From the NCBI GenBank assembly GCA_039707655.1, contig CM077675.1, positions 419,615,162 to 419,679,161 on the forward strand: DNA of 64,000 nt, written 5' to 3'. Each line of letters starts with the position of its first letter. The first letter of the stretch is position 1. Below, piece by piece: positions 22,001-30,749 of the stretch. The position numbers were made by a program, and so were the translations under genes. Source of the DNA: Elymus sibiricus (Eukaryota > Streptophyta > Magnoliopsida > Poales > Poaceae). The notes beneath the pieces are model-generated. The model had not been told where the DNA came from and ran no database searches. It saw only the letters and a program-made list of their open reading frames with translations.

Positions 22001-22870
22001 CGATGGCAGAGTGGCCAGACAAGGTAGAAGCCTCAATATCTGCTCTGAAGACGGACCTGTGGGAGATGGCGGCGACGACACACGAGTGCGTCGGACCGAT
22101 TTGTGCCCCAGACCCGGTATGTGGCTCGGCTGGGGCTTCCGGCTATTGATGTTAGGCTTAGGTGAATGGTCTGGGTAGTGGCCCAGGTAGCACCCCTTCA
22201 TCATTTGGATAGGAGTAGCGTCAGATGTTGCCAAGATGGCGGATTCAGGCATATTGTTGTAATACTTTGTAAGGTCCTCGAGAATAATCAATAAAGTGGC
22301 CGCATGCATCTCCCAGATGCAGAGGCCGGGGGTCATCCTCCTTTTCTAAAAAAATAAAAAATAAAAATAAAACAGAGAAGAAGTTTCAGAGGAGATATTT
22401 CTGAATTTGTCTTCCCGTGTGCTGCTCCAGGGACCGTGGCGGACAACGTGCGGTACGGGCCACAGCTGCGCGGCAAGAAGCTGAGCGAGGCGGAGGTGAA
22501 GAGCCTGCTGAGCCTGTCGGACCTGGACCCGGCGCTGTCCTCCCGGCCGGCGTCGGAGCTGTCCGTGGGCCAGGCGCAGCGCGTGGCCCTGGCCCGCACC
22601 CTCGCCAACGACCCGGAGGTGCTGCTGCTGGACGAGCCGACGAGCGCGCTGGACCCGATCTCGACGCAGAACATCGAGGAGGCCATCGTGCGGTTGAAGG
22701 AGGCGAGGGGGCTCACCGCCGTGATCGTCTCGCACAGCGTGAAGCAGATCCAGCGGATCGCCGACCTGGTCTGCCTCGTCGTCGACGGCGAGGTCGTGGA
22801 GGTGCTCGCGCCGTCCGGCCTCTCCGAGGCCAAGCACCCCATGGCCCGCCGCTTCCTGGAGCTCAGTTGA
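19096..22870 (+). CDS. STAR1: STAR1-type ABC transporter ATP-binding subunit
   Basis: Three exons: 19096-19111, 19227-19550 and 22431-22870; both introns are GT-AG and the joined frame is 259 codons plus TGA. The product is a single nucleotide-binding domain without membrane spans: Walker A GPSGSGKST at residues 59-67, Q-loop Gln107, signature LSVGQ at 157-161 (Val in place of the usual second-position Gly), Walker B VLLLDE at 177-182, D-loop SALD at 185-188 and switch His215. Length and sequence fit plant STAR1 (ABCI class). In rice STAR1 pairs with the membrane protein STAR2/ALS3 on vesicles, exports UDP-glucose to the wall and is needed for aluminium tolerance; rice STAR1 is induced through ART1. 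The 16-bp first exon encodes only MGSAS plus one base. All key residues are present, so I judge the gene functional. It is the only intact host gene seen. Confidence 0.9.
20166..20322. mobile_element. Stowaway MITE 1 in STAR1 intron 2
   Basis: Terminal inverted repeats CTCCCCCGTTTCTAAATATA and its partner ending GGAACGGAGGGAG enclose 157 bp, flanked by TA on both sides. This is the Tc1/Mariner-derived Stowaway type. Confidence 0.9.
20515..20674. mobile_element. Stowaway MITE 2 in STAR1 intron 2
   Basis: A second member of the same family, 160 bp, flanked by TA (20513-20514 and 20675-20676). It shares the ATAAGTCTTTTTA arm and the CTACATACGGATG core with MITE 1 but differs at many sites, so the two inserted independently. 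Confidence 0.9.
21031..22366 (+). mobile_element. Poly(A)-tailed GC-rich retroposon A in STAR1 intron 2
   Basis: A GC-rich 5' part, a CCCTAGATCGGATGATCGGA motif near 21762, and an A-rich tail near 22347-22370. A near-perfect duplication flanks it: ATAAAACAAGAAGAAG (21015-21030) and ATAAAACAGAGAAGAAG (22367-22383). Variable-length duplications plus a poly(A) tail are the mark of target-primed reverse transcription, as by LINEs. The large ORFs inside are frame shadows of GC-rich DNA; no reverse transcriptase is encoded, so it moved using enzymes from elsewhere. Confidence 0.7.
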
Positions 22871-23505
22871 ATGCTTAGATCGCCGAGTGCATCGTTCAGT
22901 GCCGAGTGTCGACCTCTGTTTAATTCAGACTTTTTTTTGATCTGTGCTTAATTCAGACTTTTTTTTGAACCTTGCTTAATTCAGATAGCAAAAGATGCCC
23001 GTATGTTGCAACGGAAAAAACAAAAATATTACGCACCTCAACATGGTTCAAGAAACCCCCCCCCCCCCCCCCCCCCCACATGTATCTCCTACACCTGCGC
23101 TTCGTATACCCACGGACCACTGCGACTTCCTTCCTATTCTGCAACCACACATTTTAAATGACACAAAAACTTAAAACAAGTGAACACATTTGGAGAGTTA
23201 ACTACATGCATTTGATTTGGAGTGTAGTTACATGTACGCGCAGCCAAATCTTTTTCTTGATATAATCAGGTTGTCTTTTCTTTCTAAGTTCATTCCTTCT
23301 TTTAATTCTTTTCCTTCCTTCATGAGGCACAACTGAATTTATTCCTTATTTCTTTGATTCTTGAGACTGCTTATTAATTTTAAAATATAGACATATATAA
23401 ATCTGTGAGATGAGATGTAAGGAAGCGAGGTGGGACTAATAGGCAAATCACTCCTATCTCATAGACACAACCATGAGTTATATCGGCGGACCATACGGTA
23501 ATCCA
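22871..23505. other. STAR1 3' flank
   Basis: It contains three copies of a TTAATTCAGA(CTTTTTTTT) unit at 22920-22987 and a 22-C run at 23056-23077. The rest is AT-rich with no gene seen. No clear polyadenylation signal could be fixed. Confidence 0.5.
23056..23077. repeat. Poly(C) run, 22 bases
   Basis: An uninterrupted C run about 190 bp after the STAR1 stop codon. The length is likely unstable or uncertain in sequencing. Confidence 0.85.
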
Positions 23506-23925
23506 CTTTGGCTCCCGGGTGCACATGCTCCCGGGGCCAATTTTTTTTTTCCAAATGTCAAAAAAATCCAGACAATTTTTTTTTGTGATCTTTGCCACAT
23601 ACAAATGCTACCTGTAAATTTTGAGGCAAAAACGTTAAGCATTTTCGCCTATGCAAAAAAAAAACAAATCGGAGACAAAACGTTACCACAAAATGACAAC
23701 CCAAATTTGTTTTTTTCACCGACGAAACACCGCCGCTCCGTTTCGCATGAAATTTGTCAAGCATGCTTGCGACACTAACACGAACATCCACAAAAAAATT
23801 CAGAATTTTTTGAAAACATTTAGTATTTTTTTTCGCGTTACTGTTCATCCGGGTGCAGTTGTATTTTATTCATATTTGTAAATTTTATTTTTGGCACGCA
23901 AGAGCATGTGCTAACTAGTGCCAAA
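23505..23925. mobile_element. MITE-like element with imperfect ~35-bp terminal inverted repeats
   Basis: The left arm TTTGGCTCCCGGGTGCACATG pairs imperfectly with the reverse complement of the right arm around 23888-23925 (GGCACGCAAGAGCATGTGC...GTGCCAAAA). The interior is rich in A and T runs. No coding sequence is present and a target duplication is not clear. Confidence 0.5.
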
Positions 23926-24114
23926 ATGAATTTCCAGAATTCCCCCAGTTACCTATCATCATCGGATGAAAGTGCAGAGCTGAAAAACATCCTAACGAAC
24001 GATGTTAGGGAGACTTGTACTGAAAAGTGATACTCAAGGACACATGTTTACTGACGTTAGTCAAAATTGATATATAAGAAGTGTTAGAAAGGACCGAGTA
24101 TTACTAAATTTATG

Positions 24115-24145
24115 CCCGTTGCAACGCACGGGAATTTGTACTAGT
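24115..24145 (+). mobile_element. Possible Helitron 3' terminus
   Basis: CCCGTTGCAACGCACGGG forms a short hairpin (CCCGT/ACGGG) followed eight bases later by CTAGT, which fits the hairpin plus CTRRT rule for Helitron ends. The base after the end is G rather than the expected T, and no 5' end was found. Treat as a candidate. Confidence 0.35.
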
Positions 24146-24455
24146 GTTAGACAATACATGGTCTAAATATTCAAACTTACAAGTAAGGATTGAATATAAT
24201 AAACAGAGGTTCTTTATACAATAAAATAGCACTCTGAAATAGAAAGAACAGGCTGCTCTGCAATAATTTTTTTTTGAACACAGTGCTCTGCAATATATTG
24301 ATACTATGGCTATTTTCTGGGTTATTTTCTGTTGAAAACGCCACGGCACCAGCAGCCACACTTATTGAAGTTGTTGGCCTGTAGGCCTGTTTGGGTGAGG
24401 AGCGGGACAAGTTGGGCCGGCCCAGCACCAACAGATAGAAGGATAAGGAGAGCAC

Positions 24456-24514
24456 GATCGAGGGTTTCCCCACCTCTAAATCTAAAAAAAAAAAAAGATC
24501 GAGGGTTTCCCCAC
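24456..24514 (+). repeat. 18-bp direct repeat around a 23-bp A-tailed insert
   Basis: GATCGAGGGTTTCCCCAC occurs at 24456-24473 and again at 24497-24514. Between them lie only 23 bp: CTCTAAATCT followed by 13 A. This looks like a retroposon insertion truncated almost to its tail, with its target duplication intact. Confidence 0.7.
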
Positions 24515-25313
24515 GTCACCGCTACTCCCGTTTCCTCTTCTCTGTTCGATCTGGGGCTCGTCGGCCCTCCCCTGCCCCGTCGCGCTATCATCAAATTCCC
24601 CAAAAGGATAAGGGAAGCGGGGTGGACCCCGCGCCGCAGCACGGCCTCCTCCGCTACTGCTTGCCCCAGGGGCGCCGGTGAGGCCGAGGGCATCCGGCGA
24701 CCACGCGCCACGGAGGGCAGTTGGTTCTGCGCCATGGCCGCGGCGAATTGGCGCAGGATCCGGCGGTGGCGTGGGAGGTACAGGCGGCGCCGGAGGAGGA
24801 GGTGGTGTCGCCGGTGATGGAGGAGGTGGCGTCGACGACGAGCCCTGGTCCTCCATCTACTCTTCTTCAATCTTGATCTTGATGTTCATGTCGGGGACGG
24901 TGGGGTAGCCGCCGGTTTCCGCTGCTGCCGGCGTCGGGGACGGGGCCGTATCCAGGAGGGAGGAGGTGCTCAGGCAGTTCGTCTGATGGTTCAGTGCAGG
25001 TGCAGGTGCGCCTTGGTTTGCAGCGGCCGCCGGAGCGGAGGTCCAGCCGTTGGTGCTTGCCCACGGAGTGGGTGGTTGAATTGGCGTGCATACCCATGGC
25101 GACGGTTCCTGGCGGTGCTTCTCCGCAAAGAAGCGGCGACGAGGGCCACTCCTTCCACCAAGACCATGACTGCGACGTGCAGCACGGTGGCAATGGTATC
25201 ATCATCCATCTAATATTTCTAGCCTATGAGTTTGTAGCACATGGACATGAGTTAGATATTTGTGTATAAAGAGCAAATGTTCTCCTTGAAATTTAATATC
25301 TGCCAAAAAAAAA
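24515..25313 (+). mobile_element. Retroposon-like GC-rich segment C ending in poly(A)
   Basis: A GC-rich, gene-like 5' half (24500-25200) passes into an AT-rich 3' UTR-like part ending in nine A at about 25303-25311. No frame gives a recognisable protein. It could be a processed transcript copy or a non-autonomous LINE-like element; no flanking duplication was found. Confidence 0.4.
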
Positions 25314-26012
25314 CCCTAAGGAACATCTTGCAGAGCCACATTTTCTCAATTGCTCATCTCCAGTAATTTAAAAAAACGAATCTTATTACTTTTTGCATCA
25401 CACATCACGCCCTAGTTTCAACATGTTTTTATTCAGCAAGACATGGATGGTCATGCGGTAGTTTCTAACATGTTTTGCAGAAACATTTGGCTAGAGCGGT
25501 TTGTGGCAAGACTATGTGACACCTCCCATCAATAAATCCCTCCTTGTGGCAGGCCTCAACACATGGCTCATTTCGGCACTTAGTAGTCGTATAGCTCTGG
25601 CTGGGCTCCTTGCAAGTCTTGGCATCAAAGCCTACAAAACAAAGAACACAATATGGCCTATGAAAAAAAAATCCTATAGTGTTCTACAAAGATACAAGAT
25701 AATATATGAGGCACGGAGTATGAATTTCACATATGACTAGCAAATGTATAGATGATGCATTGAGGAAGTTCCTTATTCTTTAAAACTTACCAGGAGCCAA
25801 GAGGAGTAGCATGAGAAATGCCAAGCATAGCACGCTTGGAACATTGAGGACTCCCATGTCTCAACGATTACCAAGACACGAAGATATGTAAGTGACCACA
25901 AAACTGATGCACATCCAAATAGTCTACGCCATCTGTTATATATATAGCCATGGATGGTGTGGCCTAATGGAAAATTAATGGCAAAGATATTTGGCAGATA
26001 TGATTGTGTGAT
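25314..26012. other. Intergenic, nothing recognised
   Basis: AT-rich sequence. The 79-codon plus-strand ORF at 25501-25740 has no recognisable features. Confidence 0.4.
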
Positions 26013-26325
26013 CCTCCGTCCTGATTCATAAGGCACAATTATTATCATAAATTACGGTTTCCTTTTACTTCCTATTCTCACGGGTGTGAAACGGTTTATA
26101 TTCTGAGCCAGTGCATGCAGATAAATAAGCGACTATTTTCTGAAGAAAATTAATCACGTTATTGACACAGGCTGTTATTAAGCACATAACTAGGCGCAAT
26201 CTCTCTGATTCGCTCATTAACTGCCCCGATTCTAGCGCGATGGAGAGCCAAATCTGACGCCAATCAGCCACAACCTTGGGCCCAGAGATTTGCAAATTGT
26301 GCCTCATAAACTAGGACGGAGGGAG
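26013..26325. mobile_element. Stowaway-like MITE (about 313 bp)
   Basis: Inverted arms CCTCCGTCCTGATTCATAAG and its partner near 26297-26325 (GTGCCTCATAAACTAGGACG then GAGGGAG). TA follows the right end; the left TA is degraded. It sits between copies of a GATATGATTGTGTGATCC-like unit (about 25998, 26334 and 26360), apparently splitting a small tandem array. Confidence 0.75.
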
Positions 26326-26693
26326 TATGAAATATATGATTATGTGATCCTATCTTGAAGATATGATTACGCGATCCTATTTTTTGGAAGAAATGCATGC
26401 AATCCGAATATTCTATTTGAAAGAGAGCCACTGTCGATTTCTTGATACTAATTTGTTCATAGTTTCAGACTGAACATTTATCATCTAGAGGTGAGATTGT
26501 CAGGCTGCTAAGTTCAGTTGTATGACGGAGCTGCCTCCAAAAGACCTAGATTCAGCAAGAAAGCTCTAAGTACTATGCTAGAACACCACCAATCAACACG
26601 TGCTAAGCTAGAAACACATACAAAATAGATAGGTCCATACAATACTAAAGCAGTTCACCAATCAAACCACAAAGCTAAGCCGCAAGAAGGCAC
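26326..26693. other. Intergenic, nothing recognised
   Basis: Apart from the two GATATGATTACGCGATCC-like units at its start, no gene or repeat could be supported here. Confidence 0.4.
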
Positions 26694-26780
26694 TCATAGG
26701 TCTGCCAACTTCTGCGCCTCCTTAGCCGTTTGGAAGAACCCATCCTTCTGCCACTGGTCGAGCCCTCCAGGGGCGTCCAT
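26694..26780 (-). pseudogene. Small exon fragment resembling the start of a syntaxin-6-N-like plant protein
   Basis: On the minus strand an ATG in good context (GCCATGG) opens a 28-codon frame, MDAPGGLDQWQKDGFFQTAK and eight more residues, ending in TGA. The LD.W.KD.FF..A.E pattern resembles the N-terminus of plant proteins annotated as syntaxin-6 N-terminal, which usually continue with an E..Q.SADR...Y..W segment. Only this first part is present, so I read it as a captured or truncated exon. The match is from memory of the motif and is tentative. Confidence 0.35.
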
Positions 26781-26879
26781 GGCGGCCACCACAACTCTCA
26801 AATCAAATCAAGAAGCTGGCAGCTGCAGGCGCCAAAAACATATGAGTTTCTCTGAACCTGAGACGTCTATTTTTTCCTA

Positions 26880-26990
26880 AGAGCATCTCCAATAGAAGAT
26901 GCAAATTTGAAGATGTCCAAAAAATTCATTTTTCATCTCTAAAAAAGAGGCAACTCCAACAGATGATGTATATTGGAGATGCAAATTTTT
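26880..26990. mobile_element. Fragment of a GAGCATCTCCAA-type DNA element
   Basis: GAGCATCTCCAATAGAAGATG at 26881 and GCAACTCCAACAGATG at 26949 are typical terminal motifs of grass MITE-like DNA elements. A right end was not located; retroposon B interrupts the region. Confidence 0.35.
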
Positions 26991-28533
26991 ATTTTTTATT
27001 TTTTTCCCAAGCAAGAATCATTTCCTATCGCTCGCGTCGCTCCCAGGGGGCGGCACGAGCGAAACCTAGCCGCCACCGCCCCCGTTCCCCACCTCCACCC
27101 CAGATCCCCTCGCCGCCGCCAGGTGAAGCCGACGGGCAAAGCACGTCCGGCGTTCGGCGGCGGCGGGGACTTCTCCTCGTGAGGCGCATAGCGGCGGCCC
27201 TGGACGAAGCCATGCGACTGGCGGCGGCGGCGCCTCGCCGGCGCAGGCAAGCCGGGGCGGCGGCCCCGGGCATGGTGGCGGCGCTGTTCTCTCTTCTCCT
27301 CCCTCCCCGGGGGTTGTGCGGGGCGGTGCTGGGGCCGGCCGCCGCGGATCTGGCGCCTAGTGGCTGGATCCGTCGGTGGGGGCGCCTAGGTGTGTGGCTC
27401 CGGTGGCTGCGCGTCCGACTGGTCGAGCTGCGGTGGTGGCGGCGTGCTGCAGCTCCTGGATGGCGGCGCGGCGGTCGGGAGCGGTCCTTGGCCTCCGGGG
27501 TGGTGTGTGCTCAGCCTGCTCCGGCCGTGCGTGCGGTGGCGGGGTGGTTAGGGCTGTTGGCGGCGGCTCCGGGTCAAGTTGGAACTGGTGTCGTGTGGAT
27601 GGCTGTGGCATGGCCGGTGGTGCTTCCGGTGAGGGTGGCGGCTCCCTGGATTTGTCAAGGGCTACAACGCGGTGGACTGTCCTCGCGGCAGTACGGTGAT
27701 GGTGGTTGTCGTGGAGCTCCGGACGAAAGTTTCTGCCCGACTTGGTCGGTGCCGGCGACGGCGGCGCTCTGATGCGCCGTTTCCATCTTGATGGCGTCGT
27801 CGAGGAGCCCCGACCCACCTCCAACCAATGGGACCTCGTCTTCCGGGTGAAAACCCAGATTTAGTTTGCTGGATCGGATGGCGGCAGCGTCTTCTTTGAC
27901 GTCGTTTATCTTTCTTGGAGGCGCCATTTTTGGAGACGAGGTCTGGTTGGCGCTTGTGGCGTTTGTGCTTCTGGTGGTATGCCGAGACGGTGGATGCCGG
28001 AGCGGCGGCTCCGGACGGTGGATGTATGCCGAGGCGGCGGCCTCGGATGGTCATGCAACGGCGGTCCTATGGGGTTGGTTCGCTGCTTTGCTTGGCATGG
28101 GCGGCGACCTGGTGCTGCGGGGGTAGCGAGTTCGTCGGCTCGGTCGACGCGATCTGAGGGATCGGTTTGGCTGGAAGTCGGGGCGGCGGCCCCGGATGTT
28201 TTGGCACAGCGTTCGTGGTCTGCGGGCGGTCATCTCGTGTAGCAAGGGCTACAAGGTGCCTGAGCCGTGCGGCGTTGTGGCTCGCGTGCGGGCGGGGGAC
28301 GTCGGAGCGGCGGCTCTGGAGTCGGGTGTGTGTGTTTGTTGCGATGTAGCCCTCGGTCGTGTGGTCGGCGAGGGTTCGTTGCTTGTGCGGTTTTTCGGTC
28401 TGGTTTTCCTTATAAACTGGGCCACTCTGTTAGGTTTTCGATCCAGTTTCCCTTATAAACTGGATCAACTCTCTTCTTCTATAATGCAATGCCAGAGCAC
28501 CTGGCCCTCTGACGAGGTTCCGTCAAAAAAAAA
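26991..28533 (+). mobile_element. Poly(A)-tailed GC-rich retroposon B
   Basis: It has the same general build as retroposon A: a GCCGCCGCC-rich start, a ...GGATCGGATGGCGG... block (27871) followed by TTCTTGGAGGCG, a TATAAACTGG pair in the 3' part, and a terminal nine-A tail (28525-28533). Long ORFs of Arg/Ala-rich composition are frame shadows. No reverse transcriptase is encoded. The target duplication is unclear; AGATGATG occurs on both sides. Confidence 0.55.
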
Positions 28534-28645
28534 GATGATGATGCAAAGTGGAGATGTAAAAACTAGAAACTTCAAGTACTAGTTCGTATCAAACATAGTT
28601 CTAATTAAAAACATAAATTAAACGACTACTACAACTAATCCAAAC

Positions 28646-28975
28646 TACTCGTCGTCCGAGGGCATCCAGTACTTCTCGTCGTCCTCATCTGAGAGCCCCA
28701 GAGCTCCTCCGAGGACTCGACGAGGATCACCATCGAGGGGCCGGCCTTTGTCCTCCTTCTTCACCTCCTTCTTCTGCTCGGCCTCGCGCTTCCAAAAGTA
28801 CTTCTACTCGGCCTGAACATAATCCGGATGCTCCCGCGCGAACCTCGCCATCGCCGCCTCGTCGCTATCGCCAGGACCAACGACAATAGTCGGCGGCCTC
28901 TTCTTCGTCTTCTTCTTCTGTATCTCGTCCATCTGAATGCCCTCCGGCACGAGGAACTCCGCATCCGCCCGGGTT
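28646..28975 (-). pseudogene. Acidic/basic ORF fragment, one internal stop
   Basis: The minus strand reads ...FLVPEGIQMDEIQKKK, then AMARFAREHPDYVQAE, a TAG, KYFWKREAEQKKEVKKE and an acidic C-terminus YWMPSDDE before a stop at about 28646. The one in-frame stop would be a CAG-to-TAG change. It resembles short charged ORFs in Triticeae MITE-like elements. Function is not recognised. Confidence 0.4.
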
Positions 28976-29058
28976 ATGATGTATATTTTCCATTTCTAAT
29001 ATTTCTTACACTTCCAAAACTCTCATGCAGGCAAGCATTTTGAGCACATTCTCCAGAG

Positions 29059-29360
29059 ATGGATGCTAAGGAAAGAAGGAAACGAGACAGAGAGCGATAT
29101 GCACAGATGGCCGATGAAAAAAGAGAGGAAAAACTGAAAAAACGCCGTGAAGCCTATCAACAAAAGAAAGAAAAAATATGCGCACAACAAAGGCAGATAT
29201 ATGCAAAAAATGCAGACAGAACAAAAGAAAGCTAGAATAGAACATATCAATGAATTGAAACACAACACATCAAGCAAAGACTCCATTGCACTGGAGAACC
29301 CTGCATATATCGCAACTGAAAAAGAAGTTGGTACTTCTACCTTTCCTGATTACAGAAAAC
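29059..29360 (+). pseudogene. Helitron protein N-terminal fragment
   Basis: From ATG 29059 the frame reads MDAKERRKRDRERYAQMADE and then a KLKKRREAYQQKKEK stretch. It breaks at a TAG near 29235 and continues in another frame as KKARIEHINELKHNTSSKDS and an ENPAYIATE stretch. This Arg/Lys-rich repeat region is typical of the start of plant Helitron Rep/helicase proteins. It is cut at 29360 by the Copia 2 LTR. No Rep or helicase motifs remain. Confidence 0.6.
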
Positions 29361-29804
29361 TGTTAGCTAATCCAAACAATACATAGTATAGTTTTGGTAA
29401 TTTACTAGGAAGTGGTCACGTTGGTTGTACTAGTATAGGAAAGAGCTTGAGTCGGTTTGCTTTTCTCGTATTAGTAGTAGAGTCCGGTTATGATGAGTTA
29501 TGTGTAAGCGTGATCAGCGTGCCAGTTGTTAGATTAGGAAAGTACTTGTTCGAGTCCTAGTTTAGTAAAGTTGCATCCGTGTAGGACCAGGGGTCATACA
29601 TGTATACGGTCAGGTTGTCTGGTCGGTCATGGCCTCGTGTATATATACACAGCCCTGGTCGTGCGTTTTGTAACCAAGAGAAAAAGGAGAAAAAGAAATA
29701 AAGAGGAATAAAAGAGGGCACGACAAGGGCCCCTTGGCTATCAGTTTTTGTGCGCGTGCGTTCGTGTGATTTGATGTGATCGATCCTGTGGGCGAATTTC
29801 AACA
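29361..29804 (+). mobile_element. Copia element 2, forward LTR (444 bp)
   Basis: It begins TGTTAGCTAATCC and ends GAATTTCAACA, followed by a primer binding site. Inverted copies lie at 32342-32640, at 37620-37918 and, beyond the nested elements, at 54341-54471; the last joins a polypurine tract, confirming TGTTAGCTAATCC as the LTR start. A TATATATAC near 29641 is a possible TATA box. Confidence 0.85.
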
Positions 29805-29806
29805 AT

Positions 29807-29819
29807 TGGTATCTAGAGC
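29807..29819 (+). other. Primer binding site of Copia 2
   Basis: TGGTATCTAGAGC, two bases after the LTR end, is a near match to the initiator Met-tRNA site TGGTATCAGAGC. Confidence 0.8.
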
Positions 29820-30184
29820 AAGGTTCGAAGATTTGAAGCCGCGCTTGCCCCGGGGTGGCGACCCTGCTAGCGCCTCGGGGCAGGCGATACAGTCGCTGGT
29901 GTAGCGACAACGAGGAGTGGGCGATATAGTCGCTGGGATGCAGCGACGAGGAGGAGCAGGCAATTGTCGTTCGAGCGGCGACAAGGAGGATCGGGCAGTT
30001 GTCGTTCGGCGGAGCGGCCGGCGACAAGAAGGCGGTGAGGACGCTATCGCAAGCGAGGCGGCGGGTGATTGTCGTTCGACGAAACGACCTGGAGGAGGTT
30101 GACGGGAGCGGCAGTGCCGAGGTGCGGTGCTAGAAGATCTCGTCAAGATCGTCGTTCGAGGGGAGCGAGGAAGAGGCGACAAAG
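29820..30184 (+). mobile_element. Copia 2 leader
   Basis: GC-rich leader with several GGCGACGAGGAG...GTCGTTCG(A) repeats between the primer binding site and the start of the duplicated block. No long coding frame is visible. Confidence 0.5.
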
Positions 30185-30696
30185 TTGCGAGCTGTCGTCA
30201 AGGTGTGCACATGAGTTGTTGTAAGGTGCGTCCAAGAACTCAGGTGTGTGAATCTTCTGCTGCAGTTGAGATGCGTCACTGGTGGAGGAGAATTGCAAAC
30301 GAGAGCGGGTGGAAAAAGGAATGCATGCCTTGCGTTTCCATTAGTGGTCGCGGAGTTCCGGCAAGTTCATATACATCAAATCACCCAGGAACTATGCACG
30401 CGAAGTGCAAAGCCAGCTAGACGAGCTTGATCGATTCTCAAGCAACACACACGTAAACGTAGACGTATACGTGAACTTGACCTGGCCGGCGGCCTCGGCG
30501 GAACGTCTCGACGTAACTTTAGCAATCGGAAAAACTGATCGGGACGAGACTGATTTGGTGATAGCTACAGGGGCGTGTCGCTCCTGTCTTTCTTTGTATT
30601 GCTTTGATCGACTTTCGTTGTCTGGAGTACTACTCGGAGACAAGTACGAGTACTACACAGAGTACACGATCGTGTTTAGCTCTCACATTCACCCCC

Positions 30697-30712
30697 CCTA
30701 AACACGACATCT
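30697..30712 (-). other. Polypurine-tract-like sequence (unit 1)
   Basis: On the minus strand GTTTAGGGGGGGTGAA follows the pol fragment. It resembles the Copia 2 polypurine tract at 54472-54486 and suggests that the start of another LTR once lay here. The same site recurs near 35974-35989 in unit 2. Confidence 0.4.
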
Positions 30713-30749
30713 TCGGTGCGACCTGGATCCCAAATGCAATGAGTACTAC

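Larger units (their letters stand above)
19551..22430 (+). other. STAR1 intron 2 (2880 bp), transposon-rich
   Basis: It begins GTACGCG and ends GCTGCTCCAG and splits the codon of Gly114 between the Q-loop and the rest of the ATPase. It holds two Stowaway MITEs and one 1.3-kb poly(A)-tailed retroposon. The remaining parts (19551-20163, 20325-20512, 20677-21014) show nothing recognisable. Confidence 0.9.

Noticed and set aside
24515..25313. Protein-coding host gene
   Set aside because: It has a gene-like GC profile but no frame with known motifs or consistent splice sites; a poly(A) run closes it, favouring a retroposed copy.
26963..28582. Plus-strand ORF of 269 codons and neighbours
   Set aside because: GC-rich, open in several frames, no motif, and located inside a poly(A)-tailed retroposon.
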